Assembly (NCBI GenBank): GCA_026129135.1
Contig: JAHCIQ010000001.1
Span: 806,001-870,000, forward strand
Direction of reading: 5' to 3'
Origin: Cyanobacteria bacterium TGS_CYA1
GTDB lineage: Bacteria > Cyanobacteriota > Vampirovibrionia > Obscuribacterales > Obscuribacteraceae
DNA length: 64,000 nt
This document shows positions 17,937 through 26,357 of this stretch, piece after piece. The first letter of the stretch is position 1. Every line of letters starts with the position of its first letter. Under the pieces are notes generated by a model. That model was not told the origin of the DNA, made no database searches, and was given only the letters and a program-made list of their open reading frames with translations. Both the position numbers and the translations under genes were made by a program.

Positions 17937-19384
17937 ACGAATTGAAACGAGTAGCAATAGTTGGTGGTGGGATATCTGGACTCACCGCCGCGTTTAAATT
18001 GTTGAAAGAGGCCAAAAATTCAGATTCGAAAATTCAGATCGACTTGTTCGAAGAAAAAGAGCTTGGCGGAGTTTTCAAAACTGTAGAGGATGGTGAATTT
18101 AGACTTGAATGTGGTCCCGATTCATTTTTCACTAAAACCAATGAAATTCTCGAACTCTCAAAGGAATTGGAAATCAGTTCTAGTATAATTCCGACCAATG
18201 AGAAGAAGCGCAAGTCGCTTGTGGCAAAAGGAGATCAGTTGATCCCTCTTCCAGAAGGTTTTGTCATGATTGCTCCATCGAAAGAAGAAGCATTCATGCA
18301 GACCGAGCTCTTGAGCGAGAACGGGAAAAAACGAGCGATGCTCGAAAAAGAACTGGCACCGCGTGAAAATATCACTGAAGAATCTGTAGCTCAGTTTGTC
18401 GAGCGACGATTTGGTCCTGAAATGCTTGCCAAAATCGTCCAGCCCATGGTTGGTGGAATTTATACTGGCGATGTGAAAGAACTTAGTGCCGAAGCCTGTC
18501 TGCCCGAGTTTGTGGAAATGGAGCGCACTAAAGGCAGTATCATCAAAGCGCTTTTGCAAAGACAACAAGCAGGTGTAGATGCTGATGCTAAAGGTGCTCG
18601 TTACTCGGCTTTCTATAGTTTTGAAAAAGGTATGTATTATTTGATTGATACCTTGCGTCAACAAATCAACGAAATGGGCGGGCTCACTTTCAAATTGAAC
18701 GAGAGAGTTTCGTCAATAATAAAATTAGACCAGGGCAAGTGGGGTCTTGAAACATCAAAATCACAAAGCACTGCATACGACGCATTGATTCTAGCTTTGC
18801 CAGCGGCTTCTCTTGCAAGAATAACAGCGAGTCTCGATGGAGTCCTTTCTGAAAACGCTTCGCAGATTTATTGTGCATCTTCATGCGTGGTTAATTTGAT
18901 TTTCAATAAATCTGATATCGACGAGAATATGCTCGATGGTTTTGGATTTGTAGTGCCAGAAGAAAACAACAGACCGCTCATTGCTTGCAGTTATTTGAGC
19001 GAAAAATACAAGCATAGAAGCCCTGAGCAGAAGGTTATTTTGCGAGCTTTCTTTGGCGGGGTCAAAAACGAAGCTATTTTGCAAGAAAGTGATGCCAAAC
19101 TTACAGAACTGGCGCTTCAAGAACTCGACTTTTACATGAAAATTAAGGCAAAGCCTCTTTATACATCTATTAGTCGTTGGCAAGAGTCTATGCCTCAGTA
19201 TACAATTGGACACCAAGGTCGAATAAGGGCTATAACAAAGCGTCTGGAGGACTTCCCCGGGATTTTCATTACCGGTAACTTTATTAGCGGAGTAGGCATT
19301 CCCAAATGTGTACAAATGGCTACTGAAGCAGCGCAAAAAGTCGCTCAGTTTCTTCAAGTGCAAAAAGCGGCGCAGGTTAATTGA
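17933..19384 (+). CDS. hemG: Protoporphyrinogen oxidase (HemG/HemY type, FAD-dependent)
   Basis: A 483-residue flavoprotein with an N-terminal dinucleotide-binding loop 'VAIVGGGISGLTAAFKL' and 'DLFEEKELGGVF'. The family blocks 'LECGPDSFFTK', 'QPMVGGIYTGDVKELS' and C-terminal 'GIFITGNFISGVGIPKCV' follow. It oxidises protoporphyrinogen IX or coproporphyrinogen III using oxygen; which one cannot be told from sequence. Translationally coupled to hemE, so consecutive late haem steps are co-expressed and aerobic haem synthesis is implied. Confidence 0.9.
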   Translation: MNELKRVAIVGGGISGLTAAFKLLKEAKNSDSKIQIDLFEEKELGGVFKTVEDGEFRLECGPDSFFTKTNEILELSKELEISSSIIPTNEKKRKSLVAKGDQLIPLPEGFVMIAPSKEEAFMQTELLSENGKKRAMLEKELAPRENITEESVAQFVERRFGPEMLAKIVQPMVGGIYTGDVKELSAEACLPEFVEMERTKGSIIKALLQRQQAGVDADAKGARYSAFYSFEKGMYYLIDTLRQQINEMGGLTFKLNERVSSIIKLDQGKWGLETSKSQSTAYDALILALPAASLARITASLDGVLSENASQIYCASSCVVNLIFNKSDIDENMLDGFGFVVPEENNRPLIACSYLSEKYKHRSPEQKVILRAFFGGVKNEAILQESDAKLTELALQELDFYMKIKAKPLYTSISRWQESMPQYTIGHQGRIRAITKRLEDFPGIFITGNFISGVGIPKCVQMATEAAQKVAQFLQVQKAAQVN

Positions 19385-19399
19385 TGAGTCATGTGAGTG

Positions 19400-21073
19400 A
19401 TGCCGAAAGCGACAAACGGTTCAGATAAAGCTAAAAAAGCAAAAGCGAACGGACAAAAGAAAAGTCCGGTCTTAGCTTGTATAGACATTGGAACCAATTC
19501 TTTCCATATGATAGTCTGCCGCAGCGAGCCAAAATCGGACGATTTTGAAATCATTAGCAGGGTCAAAGACGTTGCACCATTTTTCAGACAGGCTTTGACT
19601 AATCATTATATTGACGAAGCGGCTCAGAATTCGGCTCGAGAAATTTTGCGCAATATGCTCAAACACGCGCAAGAGAAGGGCGCTGAATCAGTAACCGCCG
19701 TTGCCACTTCTGCTGTACGTGAATCTAAGAACGGTCATGCGGTTATCACTCAACTGGGAGACGAATTAAGTCTCAACATCCGTGTGATTTCTGGAAAAGA
19801 AGAAGCCAGGCTCATTTATCTTGGTGTAGTGTTCAGCATGCCAGATCTGGTCGGACGCTTTGCCATCGTAGACATTGGTGGTGGCAGCACCGAAATTATT
19901 GCAGCCGACAGAGAGAACTGCTATTTTTCAGACTCGTACAAACTGGGCGCAGCACGGCTTACACAGCGATTCTTCCCCAAAGAACGCGTTACTCGCGAAG
20001 CCCTCACCGATTTGCACGATGAAGTGCGCGGTATGTTGAGACCTGCTGCTGTTGCAATTAAAGCCTCAGGTGGCTATAAACAGCTTATTGGAACGTCAGG
20101 GACTGTTCAGGCTCTGGCAAAATTAGACCGCGTCCAGATGGGTCGCGCGAATGAGTCTTTAGATGGTTGGGTCCTTCCTCTTGAACGACTGGAAGATCTG
20201 GTCGACTATATCGAAGAGCGTGCTCTCGATGGTGTCAGAATCAAAGGAATAAGCACGGACCGAGGACAAACAATTCTTGCTGGAGCAATTGTATTGCTCG
20301 AGACTATGCGCTCGTTAGGTGCGTCTGAACTCACTGTTTGTACCGCCGCCCTGCGCGAAGGCGTTGCAGTGGATCAGCTTTTACAAGCTGATTTGATTCA
20401 AAAGGACCTGAAGAGTCACAAAGATCCGCGCGCTAAAAGTGTTTTGGAAATGCTCGAGCGTTATAACACCAATGTCGAACACGCCGTGCACGTAGCCAAG
20501 CTTGCATGTTCAATCTTCAGGCAGACTAAAGAAATCCTGCATGACTTGCCTGACGACAGCGAACATTTACTCTGGTCTGCTGCTATGTTGCACGATATAG
20601 GCACTTTCATTTCGCGTAAAGGTCATCACAAACATAGTTATTATCTGATTTTGCACAGTGGATTGCTTGGACATTCAGAAGAAGAAGTCGGCATGATCGC
20701 TTCTGTTGCTCGATATCACCGTGGTACTTTTCCAAGTGTGGATCACGAAGCCTGGTATCGTCTGGATGAGTCAGACAAAAATATAGTGAAACCACTTGCT
20801 GCGATTTTGCGTATATCAGAAGCACTGGATCGCAGTCACCGAGGCGTTATCGAAGATGTACAGGTGGCGATGAGTTCTTTTAAAAAAGCAAAGGCCGGTC
20901 AGATTACCACTGTGTCTTTGGTTCCGCAGTTGAAGGAAGGTACTAATTGTCTAGCTGAGTCCTGGGCGCTGGGCGAAAAGAAAGACTTCTTCGAAGAAGT
21001 CTTCGAAGTGAATCTAGACCTTCTAGTCGAAGCCAAGCAAAAGCTCAAATCAACAGCTCGGGCCAGAACTTAG
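19400..21073 (+). CDS. ppx: Exopolyphosphatase / pppGpp phosphohydrolase with C-terminal HD domain
   Basis: About 557 residues; ATG 19400 is chosen, with GTG 19397 just before it also possible. The ASKHA-fold N-terminal half has 'ACIDIGTNSFHMIV' (phosphate-1), 'TSAVRESKNG' and 'AIVDIGGGSTEII' (phosphate-2). The C-terminal half is an HD-type domain: 'EHLLWSAAMLHDIGTFISRKGHHKHSYYL'. It removes terminal phosphate from polyphosphate chains or pppGpp. Being 16 bases after the haem gene it is probably in the same operon. An Obscuribacter-like polyphosphate-accumulating lifestyle would fit, but that is inference. Confidence 0.92.
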   Translation: MPKATNGSDKAKKAKANGQKKSPVLACIDIGTNSFHMIVCRSEPKSDDFEIISRVKDVAPFFRQALTNHYIDEAAQNSAREILRNMLKHAQEKGAESVTAVATSAVRESKNGHAVITQLGDELSLNIRVISGKEEARLIYLGVVFSMPDLVGRFAIVDIGGGSTEIIAADRENCYFSDSYKLGAARLTQRFFPKERVTREALTDLHDEVRGMLRPAAVAIKASGGYKQLIGTSGTVQALAKLDRVQMGRANESLDGWVLPLERLEDLVDYIEERALDGVRIKGISTDRGQTILAGAIVLLETMRSLGASELTVCTAALREGVAVDQLLQADLIQKDLKSHKDPRAKSVLEMLERYNTNVEHAVHVAKLACSIFRQTKEILHDLPDDSEHLLWSAAMLHDIGTFISRKGHHKHSYYLILHSGLLGHSEEEVGMIASVARYHRGTFPSVDHEAWYRLDESDKNIVKPLAAILRISEALDRSHRGVIEDVQVAMSSFKKAKAGQITTVSLVPQLKEGTNCLAESWALGEKKDFFEEVFEVNLDLLVEAKQKLKSTARART

Positions 21074-21086
21074 TTCAAAACTTAAG

Positions 21087-21605
21087 TTAGAGCGACTTTG
21101 AAATATATTGTGGTTTTTCGAACCAATATTTGTAAGTAGCAAAGCCATCTTCATCGCGTCCCATATTTTCTAGATAACCGCGAGGACCGTTGTTCGATGC
21201 GTAAAATCTGTAATTGCCTTTAGGTCCATATGGTTTGCAAGTTACTTTACATGGATACTTAGGTATAGAGCCTTTCCAGAAAGACAGCACTTTATCTTTG
21301 ATTGTGAGCTGACTGCTTATAGTCGCCGGCAAATCTGCTTTAATGATACCTGCAAACATGCGCTTCCATACGCGCATTTTCATTTTTGCATTTGAATAGA
21401 CCGAACCTTCGATCCAGGTGGGTTTGCCAGCATCTTCTGCTTGGGCGAGGTCTAGCTGCGCTTCTTGCCTGACTAATACTGGCATTTTTTCTGCTTGGCT
21501 ATCCTGGATTTCTATATTTCCAAAGAGTAGCGACTTTTCTTGCGCCAAAACTGGAGCGCAAATTAGTAATTGTGACACAGCCAAAAATATTAGTGTCTTA
21601 CGCAT
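21087..21605 (-). CDS. Secreted protein of unknown function
   Basis: A 172-residue protein. ATG 21605 is preferred over GTG 21614 because GAGGTGG lies six bases before it. The signal peptide is MRKTLIFLAVSQLLICAPVLAQ. The mature part is mostly beta, with 'KMKMRVWKRMFAG' and 'YPCKVTCKPYGPKGNYRFY'; the two nearby cysteines could form a disulphide. No family recognised. Convergent with ppx. Confidence 0.6.
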   Translation of the reverse strand: MRKTLIFLAVSQLLICAPVLAQEKSLLFGNIEIQDSQAEKMPVLVRQEAQLDLAQAEDAGKPTWIEGSVYSNAKMKMRVWKRMFAGIIKADLPATISSQLTIKDKVLSFWKGSIPKYPCKVTCKPYGPKGNYRFYASNNGPRGYLENMGRDEDGFATYKYWFEKPQYISKSL

Positions 21606-21677
21606 AAGACCCACCTCGCTTCGATATTGCTTCCTGAGCTTTACATAGCAAAGGTTTAAAGAGCGATGCCGGGTCGT

Positions 21678-22547
21678 TTAGAACCCGTGACTCTGAAAAG
21701 TATAAAGAAGCGATTTGGCGTGGGAAGCCACCAGCTCCGGTGCTTCCATTGGTATGAAATGGGTCAATTCTGCGCACATTACGTCTTCGCCCTGAGGAAA
21801 ATCCACGCCCAGGTCGTAGGGGACCATCGCCTCAATCTGGCGTTCTGGATCTGCAGGTGCGTGCAGAATGCGCACAGGCACGTTGATTTTATTCAAATAA
21901 GAATATGGATTTGCCTCATTCGACAGGGAATTGTTATATATAGAACCTTCGACAGCGGGCGGACAGGCTAAAAGCATGCCTTCTTCGTCTACTCGGGGAA
22001 GCAGACCATGGAAGCAATAGTCCATCAATACTTCTTTATTCCAGGTGTGGAAAGGTTTTTTCTTTTGCAAAACGTCATACATTTCTTCCGCCGACTTCCA
22101 ATTGTTGCGTCTTTTCAGCACTGGATGCGGGTCTTTTAAATCGATAGTTCCGTATAAATCCTTTTTGACAATAATCGGGTCGATTAATAATAACGATTTG
22201 AAAATAGGCTCTATTGCTGCTGCTCCGCACAGGCTGTGTCCGCCCATCGAATGACCGATTCCTAAATCGAACTGTAAATTGAGATTCTGAGCAATAGAAA
22301 TAATGTCTTTTGAAAATTCAGTCCATATATAAGGCGGCTGAGGTTTGCTGCTCAAGCCATGTCCGCGCATATCTATTGCAAAGCAATCATAATCGGGCAA
22401 ATGTTTTATCACCTGGTCGAAGACTCTCGAATGAAATCCTGTGGCGTGAATGAAAAGAATTTTTTTCGATTGTTCGCTGCCTTTCCAGTGCCACAAAGCG
22501 AATTTCAAATCTCTTGTTTCTACCAGGTTGAGTAAAGGTTCCATCAA
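21678..22547 (-). CDS. Alpha/beta-hydrolase
   Basis: A 289-residue single-domain hydrolase. The oxyanion region 'LFIHATGFHSRVF', the strand-loop 'AIDMRGHGLSSKP', the nucleophile elbow G-H-S100-M-G and the C-terminal 'AELTHFIPMEAPE' His are all present. The substrate cannot be inferred. Its start overlaps the stop of the LysR gene by four bases, so the regulator and enzyme form an operon transcribed away from the MFS transporter. Confidence 0.85.
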   Translation of the reverse strand: MMEPLLNLVETRDLKFALWHWKGSEQSKKILFIHATGFHSRVFDQVIKHLPDYDCFAIDMRGHGLSSKPQPPYIWTEFSKDIISIAQNLNLQFDLGIGHSMGGHSLCGAAAIEPIFKSLLLIDPIIVKKDLYGTIDLKDPHPVLKRRNNWKSAEEMYDVLQKKKPFHTWNKEVLMDYCFHGLLPRVDEEGMLLACPPAVEGSIYNNSLSNEANPYSYLNKINVPVRILHAPADPERQIEAMVPYDLGVDFPQGEDVMCAELTHFIPMEAPELVASHAKSLLYTFQSHGF

Positions 22548-23428
22548 TATTTCCCGGAGCGTACTACATCTAAAAAGCGTTTCAAAATGGGTGAACTGTC
22601 ATCTTTTCTGTAAGCTGCAACCATAGATATAGTTGGCGAAGGCGTTTTGAGCGGAATATATTTTACGCCTTCTCTGCTTGTATGCTCAACCGACTCTGGC
22701 AAAAGTGCTACACCAATACCTGCAGCCACGAGCCCAAGTGCTGTTTGCAGTTCGCCAGTGCGCTGAACTACATGCGGCTCGAATCCAGCTTTACGACATG
22801 TAGTCATGACAAAATTTCCGAAACTGGGCTCGTGCGACCAGTAAAAATTTATCATGTCTTCGTCTTTGAGATCTGTAAGAGATACGCTTGTTTTGTTCGT
22901 CCAGACATGTTCGGACGGTATCGCCACCACTACTGACTCGTCTAAAATCCAGTGGCTTTCTATTTCTGGATTTTCTGGAAAAGGGCGCCCAATGCCCACA
23001 TTGATTTGTTTATTCTTCAGTGATTCTAGCTGTTGGGGAGTATTCATTTCGATTAAATTGAGGCTTACCCCTGGATATAGTTTTCTGAAATTGCGCAATA
23101 TACCTGGCATTAACTCATAAGTAGAGGAACTGACAAAAGCAATAGTGAGAGCTCCTTCTTCTCCGCGCGCCATTTTTTGAGTTTTGTCTATAAATTGGTC
23201 AAACTGGTCGACCAGTCCCAAAGCCTGTTGATAGAAAAATTTCCCCGCTTCTGTAAGCATTACTGGCCGTGTGCCGCGCTCAATCAGCATGAGGCCGAGA
23301 TCCTCTTCAAGCTTTTGAATTTGTTGGCTGAGAGGAGGCTGCGATATATGCAATTTTTCGGCGGCTCGCGAAAAGTTAGACTCCTGAGCAACGGCGATAA
23401 AATAGCGCAAATGTCTGATTTCGACCAT
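22544..23428 (-). CDS. LysR-family transcriptional regulator
   Basis: A 294-residue regulator with an N-terminal winged helix ('LRYFIAVAQESNFSRAAEKLHISQPPLSQQIQKLEEDLG') and a PBP2-like effector domain (from about residue 90). It most likely controls the divergent MFS gene and its own operon through the palindrome at 23450-23464. The effector is unknown; benzoate/catechol-type CbnR relatives share the 'EIRHLRYFIAVAQE' start, a weak hint of an aromatic or organic acid. Confidence 0.92.
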   Translation of the reverse strand: MVEIRHLRYFIAVAQESNFSRAAEKLHISQPPLSQQIQKLEEDLGLMLIERGTRPVMLTEAGKFFYQQALGLVDQFDQFIDKTQKMARGEEGALTIAFVSSSTYELMPGILRNFRKLYPGVSLNLIEMNTPQQLESLKNKQINVGIGRPFPENPEIESHWILDESVVVAIPSEHVWTNKTSVSLTDLKDEDMINFYWSHEPSFGNFVMTTCRKAGFEPHVVQRTGELQTALGLVAAGIGVALLPESVEHTSREGVKYIPLKTPSPTISMVAAYRKDDSSPILKRFLDVVRSGKY

Positions 23429-23449
23429 CCTGTGGACCTTTCAGGTTTT

Positions 23450-23464
23450 ATACTTCAAACGTAT
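23450..23464. promoter_or_regulatory. LysR-type binding site in the divergent promoter region
   Basis: ATAC-ttcaaac-GTAT is a perfect dyad containing the T-N11-A core of LysR boxes. It lies 22 bases from the LysR start and 57 from the MFS start, and overlaps a TATACT -10-like hexamer (23462-23467) for the MFS gene. Confidence 0.5.
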
Positions 23465-23520
23465 ACTATCTTAGTCATTATATATTGGACGACTGAAGTT
23501 GAAAAGCCCATACTAAATGT

Positions 23521-24774
23521 ATGCTCTCATCGCCTCCCAGATTCAAAAATTCAGATTCACAAGCGCCAAAAAGTCTGGCAGCTAGTTTTGCAGCGCCGTT
23601 CAAACAATCGCAAATTCCATTGCTTGGAATTTTAGGTGTTAGCCTGGCGGGCTTCAGCGCCTATCTGAATTTGTATGCAACTCAGGCATTGCTGCCTGTT
23701 TTCACCAAAGTGTTTCACGTTACTAGAGCCGAAACGGGATTGACTTTGTCAGCCACGACTGCTGCCATTGCTTTTGCTGCGCCATTTATTGGGCTTTTGA
23801 GTGACCGGCGTGGAAGAAAACCAGTGGTGGTGACATCGATATTTTTGCTCGTGGTGCCGTGTTTGCTTGCCGCTTTTGCCAATAATCTAAGCGAACTTAT
23901 AGCAGTGCGTTTTGTACAAGGTTTGATTCTGCCTGGCGTTCTAGCCATTTTGATGGCGTATGTTGGCGAGGAGTGGTGCAAGCGCGGAGCCGGTTTTGCC
24001 ATGTCGGTCTTCATCAGCCTCAATATCCTTGGTGGATTTTTAGGCAGGCTTATTCCTGGGCTCATAGCAGCTAATTTTGGATGGCGAAACGCCTTTGTTG
24101 CAAGCGCTATTCTGTGCTTCTTTTGTGGTGTGGCAGTGCTCAAAATTTTACCCGGCTCTTCAGCTTTTGCACCAAGCAAAGGCGGTCTCAATTTAGACGA
24201 AGCAAGGGAGCATCTGAAAAATCCCCAGACCGTTTCCACCTTTTTTATTGGTGCCACAATCTTGTTTGGTATCATTGCCACTTTTACTTATTTGACCTTT
24301 CATCTTGCCGAAGCGCCGTATTCTCTGGACGAAAATCTCATCAGCTGGCTTTTTGCGGTCTATTTGATTGGTGTGGTCGTGACGCCAATGGCTGGCAGAT
24401 TCATCGACAGAATAACGCCTAAAAGATCATTTTTAATAGCGCAGGCGCTTTGCATTACTGGTTTGCTCGTTACTCTGATACCGAATTTGACGGCAATTCT
24501 GGTTGGCCTTTGTATTAGTTGTACCGCACTCTTTATTTGTCAGTCGGCAAATCAAGCAGCTCTTAGAGGTTTCGCAAGCAAAGGGCTATGCACCGCCACT
24601 GGTATCCATGCCTGCTTTTATTATTTGGGCGGAGGATTGGGAGGTTATGTCCCCGGATTGGTTTGGGACCAGGGAGGCTGGTCTGCGTGCGCTTTTGTAA
24701 TAATTGCAGCTAATACGCTTGCGGCAATGACCGCGATGTTTATATGGCAAGCTCCGAGCAAGAGCTCAACTTGA
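23521..24774 (+). CDS. MFS transporter (drug/metabolite exporter type)
   Basis: A 417-residue protein with 12 predicted membrane helices after a polar N-terminal tail of about 35 residues. The loop 2-3 motif A is present as 'GLLSDRRGRKPVVV'; 'GFSAYLNLYATQALLPVF' in helix 1 is typical of the YdhC/YnfM-like branch. Divergently transcribed from the LysR-hydrolase operon, suggesting that regulator, enzyme and exporter handle one compound. The substrate is unknown. Confidence 0.9.
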   Translation: MLSSPPRFKNSDSQAPKSLAASFAAPFKQSQIPLLGILGVSLAGFSAYLNLYATQALLPVFTKVFHVTRAETGLTLSATTAAIAFAAPFIGLLSDRRGRKPVVVTSIFLLVVPCLLAAFANNLSELIAVRFVQGLILPGVLAILMAYVGEEWCKRGAGFAMSVFISLNILGGFLGRLIPGLIAANFGWRNAFVASAILCFFCGVAVLKILPGSSAFAPSKGGLNLDEAREHLKNPQTVSTFFIGATILFGIIATFTYLTFHLAEAPYSLDENLISWLFAVYLIGVVVTPMAGRFIDRITPKRSFLIAQALCITGLLVTLIPNLTAILVGLCISCTALFICQSANQAALRGFASKGLCTATGIHACFYYLGGGLGGYVPGLVWDQGGWSACAFVIIAANTLAAMTAMFIWQAPSKSST

Positions 24775-24880
24775 TATTGCCTTCTATCGAAACAGCCATC
24801 GTCATAGAAGCAGCAACGCAAACGTAAAGACAGGCAAGCGTCACGGCGTAAGTGCAAAAGGATAAAATTTTCTGGTTCAT
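24740..24880 (-). CDS. Possible 46-residue membrane protein
   Basis: A short ORF, MNQKILSFCTYAVTLACLYV..., with one hydrophobic helix (about residues 6-30) and a short polar tail. It overlaps the end of the MFS gene by 35 bases on the other strand and fills most of the gap before crcB. No good Shine-Dalgarno is visible; chance is a real alternative. Confidence 0.25.
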   Translation of the reverse strand: MNQKILSFCTYAVTLACLYVCVAASMTMAVSIEGNIKLSSCSELAI

Positions 24881-24957
24881 ACAGGCATTTTAATCAAGTC
24901 TTTGTGGGCGAACAACAATAGAGTTATTATCAGTTGCCAATGTGCTAACATCGCACC

Positions 24958-25332
24958 ATGATTTATCTATGGATTTTTATCGGTTCTGGTTTGGGCGGAA
25001 TGCTGAGGTATTTCTCAAGCACCACTTTGCAGAAGCTCATTAATCCCGGATTTTTTCCGATAGGCACATTTTGTGTCAACATGATCGGTTGTTTGCTCAT
25101 CGGTTTTATCGCTCAATTATCCGAAGCGCGGGCAGTGTTCTCGCCTGAAATTCGAATTTTTTTGATGGTAGGCATTTTAGGTGGATTTACCACCTTCTCT
25201 AGTTTCGGCTACGAAACTGTGCAACTAATTCGCAGTGGAGAAATTTTGCTTGCGCTGGCAAACGCTGCAGGACAGTTGATTCTTGGTTTGATTATGGTTT
25301 ATATAGGTTATGTTCTGGCGCGCTTAATTTAG
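24958..25332 (+). CDS. crcB: Fluoride channel CrcB/Fluc
   Basis: A 124-residue four-helix membrane protein. Conserved blocks: 'GSGLGGMLRYF', 'GTFCVNMIGCLLIGF' (pore Asn) and 'GILGGFTTFSSFGYE' (the Phe-box and central Na+ site). It forms a dual-topology dimer that lets fluoride leave the cell. The DUF190 gene eight bases downstream is a frequent partner. I see no fluoride riboswitch upstream. Confidence 0.95.
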   Translation: MIYLWIFIGSGLGGMLRYFSSTTLQKLINPGFFPIGTFCVNMIGCLLIGFIAQLSEARAVFSPEIRIFLMVGILGGFTTFSSFGYETVQLIRSGEILLALANAAGQLILGLIMVYIGYVLARLI

Positions 25333-25340
25333 GAGTTGTT

Positions 25341-25676
25341 ATGGAAGTTAGCCAAGGGCTGGTTTTAAGATTGTACATGGGAGAGTCGGATAAGCACGGC
25401 GCTCATTCGCTGCACGACTGGATAATAAAAGAAGCTCAAAAACAAGGTCTTTCCGGCGCAACCGTATTTAGAGGCGTCACCGGATTTGGCAAACATAATC
25501 ATATTCATACGGCAAATGTTCTGGTCTTATCTACTGAACTTCCTATGGTAGTCGAAATCATAGACACCAAAGATAAAGTCCACGCCTTTTTGAATCATAT
25601 AGATAAAGAAGTCACTCACGGTTATGCCACCATAACCGATGTGCAAGTCTGTCGTTATGGCTCGCGCGACGATTGA
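25341..25676 (+). CDS. DUF190 family protein
   Basis: A 111-residue protein with the DUF190 pattern 'LRLYMGESDKHGAHSLHDWIIKEAQKQGLSGATVFRGVTGFG' followed by 'LSTELPMVVEIIDTKDKV'. The fold is PII-like (ferredoxin-type). It is commonly next to crcB and is suspected to modulate fluoride export. AGGAGTTGTT precedes its ATG; co-transcribed with crcB. The last 22 bases overlap the converging GNAT gene. Confidence 0.93.
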   Translation: MEVSQGLVLRLYMGESDKHGAHSLHDWIIKEAQKQGLSGATVFRGVTGFGKHNHIHTANVLVLSTELPMVVEIIDTKDKVHAFLNHIDKEVTHGYATITDVQVCRYGSRDD

Positions 25677-26212
25677 TAATCGCGTTTGATAACAGCAAAT
25701 AATTCTGTATCTCTATAAGCTCCACGAACCAATTTATGTTCGCGCATCGAGCCTTCGTGCTTCATACCAACTTTTTTGAGAACGTGCTGTGAAGCTGCAT
25801 TGTCGGGATCTGTCGTAGCAAAGATGCGATTCAAATTTAATTCATCGAACCCAAACTCGACTAAAGCTCTGGCGAATTCAGTTGCATATCCTTTGCCCCA
25901 GTTATGGTCGTGAAAGCAATAACCTATCCAGCCTTCGTTATTTGCTCGATTTGATACATGGATTCCTCCACCACCAAGAATTCTATTTTCAGCTTCAAGT
26001 ACGATAGCAAGCTCATAGTCCAGTCGAGGATTCCTATTATTCATTTCGATAGAATGAGCGAGAAAGCTTCTGGTATCATCCTCGGTATTAGGGCCCCATT
26101 CCATATAACGGACAACTTCTTCTCTGCAAGCATAAGAATGTAATTGCGCTAAATCTTCTATTTGAAGATCGCGCAATAAAAGTCTTTTTGTGCGCAGCTC
26201 GAACTTGCTCAT
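25655..26212 (-). CDS. GNAT-family N-acetyltransferase (RimJ/RimL-like)
   Basis: A 185-residue acetyltransferase. ATG 26212 is chosen over GTG 26218 because GGAAG then sits five bases upstream. Motifs: 'ELRTKRLLLRDLQIEDL' at the N-terminus, 'GGGGIHVSNRANNEGWIGYCFHDHNWGKGYATEF' (strand 4 and acetyl-CoA loop) and 'ATTDPDNAASQHVLKKVGMKHEG'. It probably acetylates a protein N-terminus or small amine; the target is unknown. Confidence 0.9.
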   Translation of the reverse strand: MSKFELRTKRLLLRDLQIEDLAQLHSYACREEVVRYMEWGPNTEDDTRSFLAHSIEMNNRNPRLDYELAIVLEAENRILGGGGIHVSNRANNEGWIGYCFHDHNWGKGYATEFARALVEFGFDELNLNRIFATTDPDNAASQHVLKKVGMKHEGSMREHKLVRGAYRDTELFAVIKRDYQSSREP

Positions 26213-26300
26213 AAACACTTCCAGTCTTAAGCTCAGATAATTTTAGTGGAGAATTCTACCAGACGCCTGGTTGATATCACTAAAAAGTGATGCTATCATA

Positions 26301-26328
26301 TTAATTAACCAACCGTTCGGTTAATTAA
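26301..26328. promoter_or_regulatory. TetR-type operator upstream of diiron oxygenase operon
   Basis: TTAATTAACC-N8-GGTTAATTAA: perfect 10-bp arms around aaccgttc, with an inner AACCGTTCGGTT quasi-palindrome of the kind bound by TetR proteins. It lies 29 bases before the oxygenase ATG, and the TetR gene is the next gene but one, so autoregulation of the operon is the simplest reading. Confidence 0.7.
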
Positions 26329-26357
26329 CTCCCAGCGCTCCAAAAGGCGGCAAATTC

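Noticed and set aside
24881..24957. Possible fluoride riboswitch before crcB
   Set aside because: The leader is 77 bases and lacks the conserved GGCGAUGG...CGCC pairing of the crcB motif RNA.
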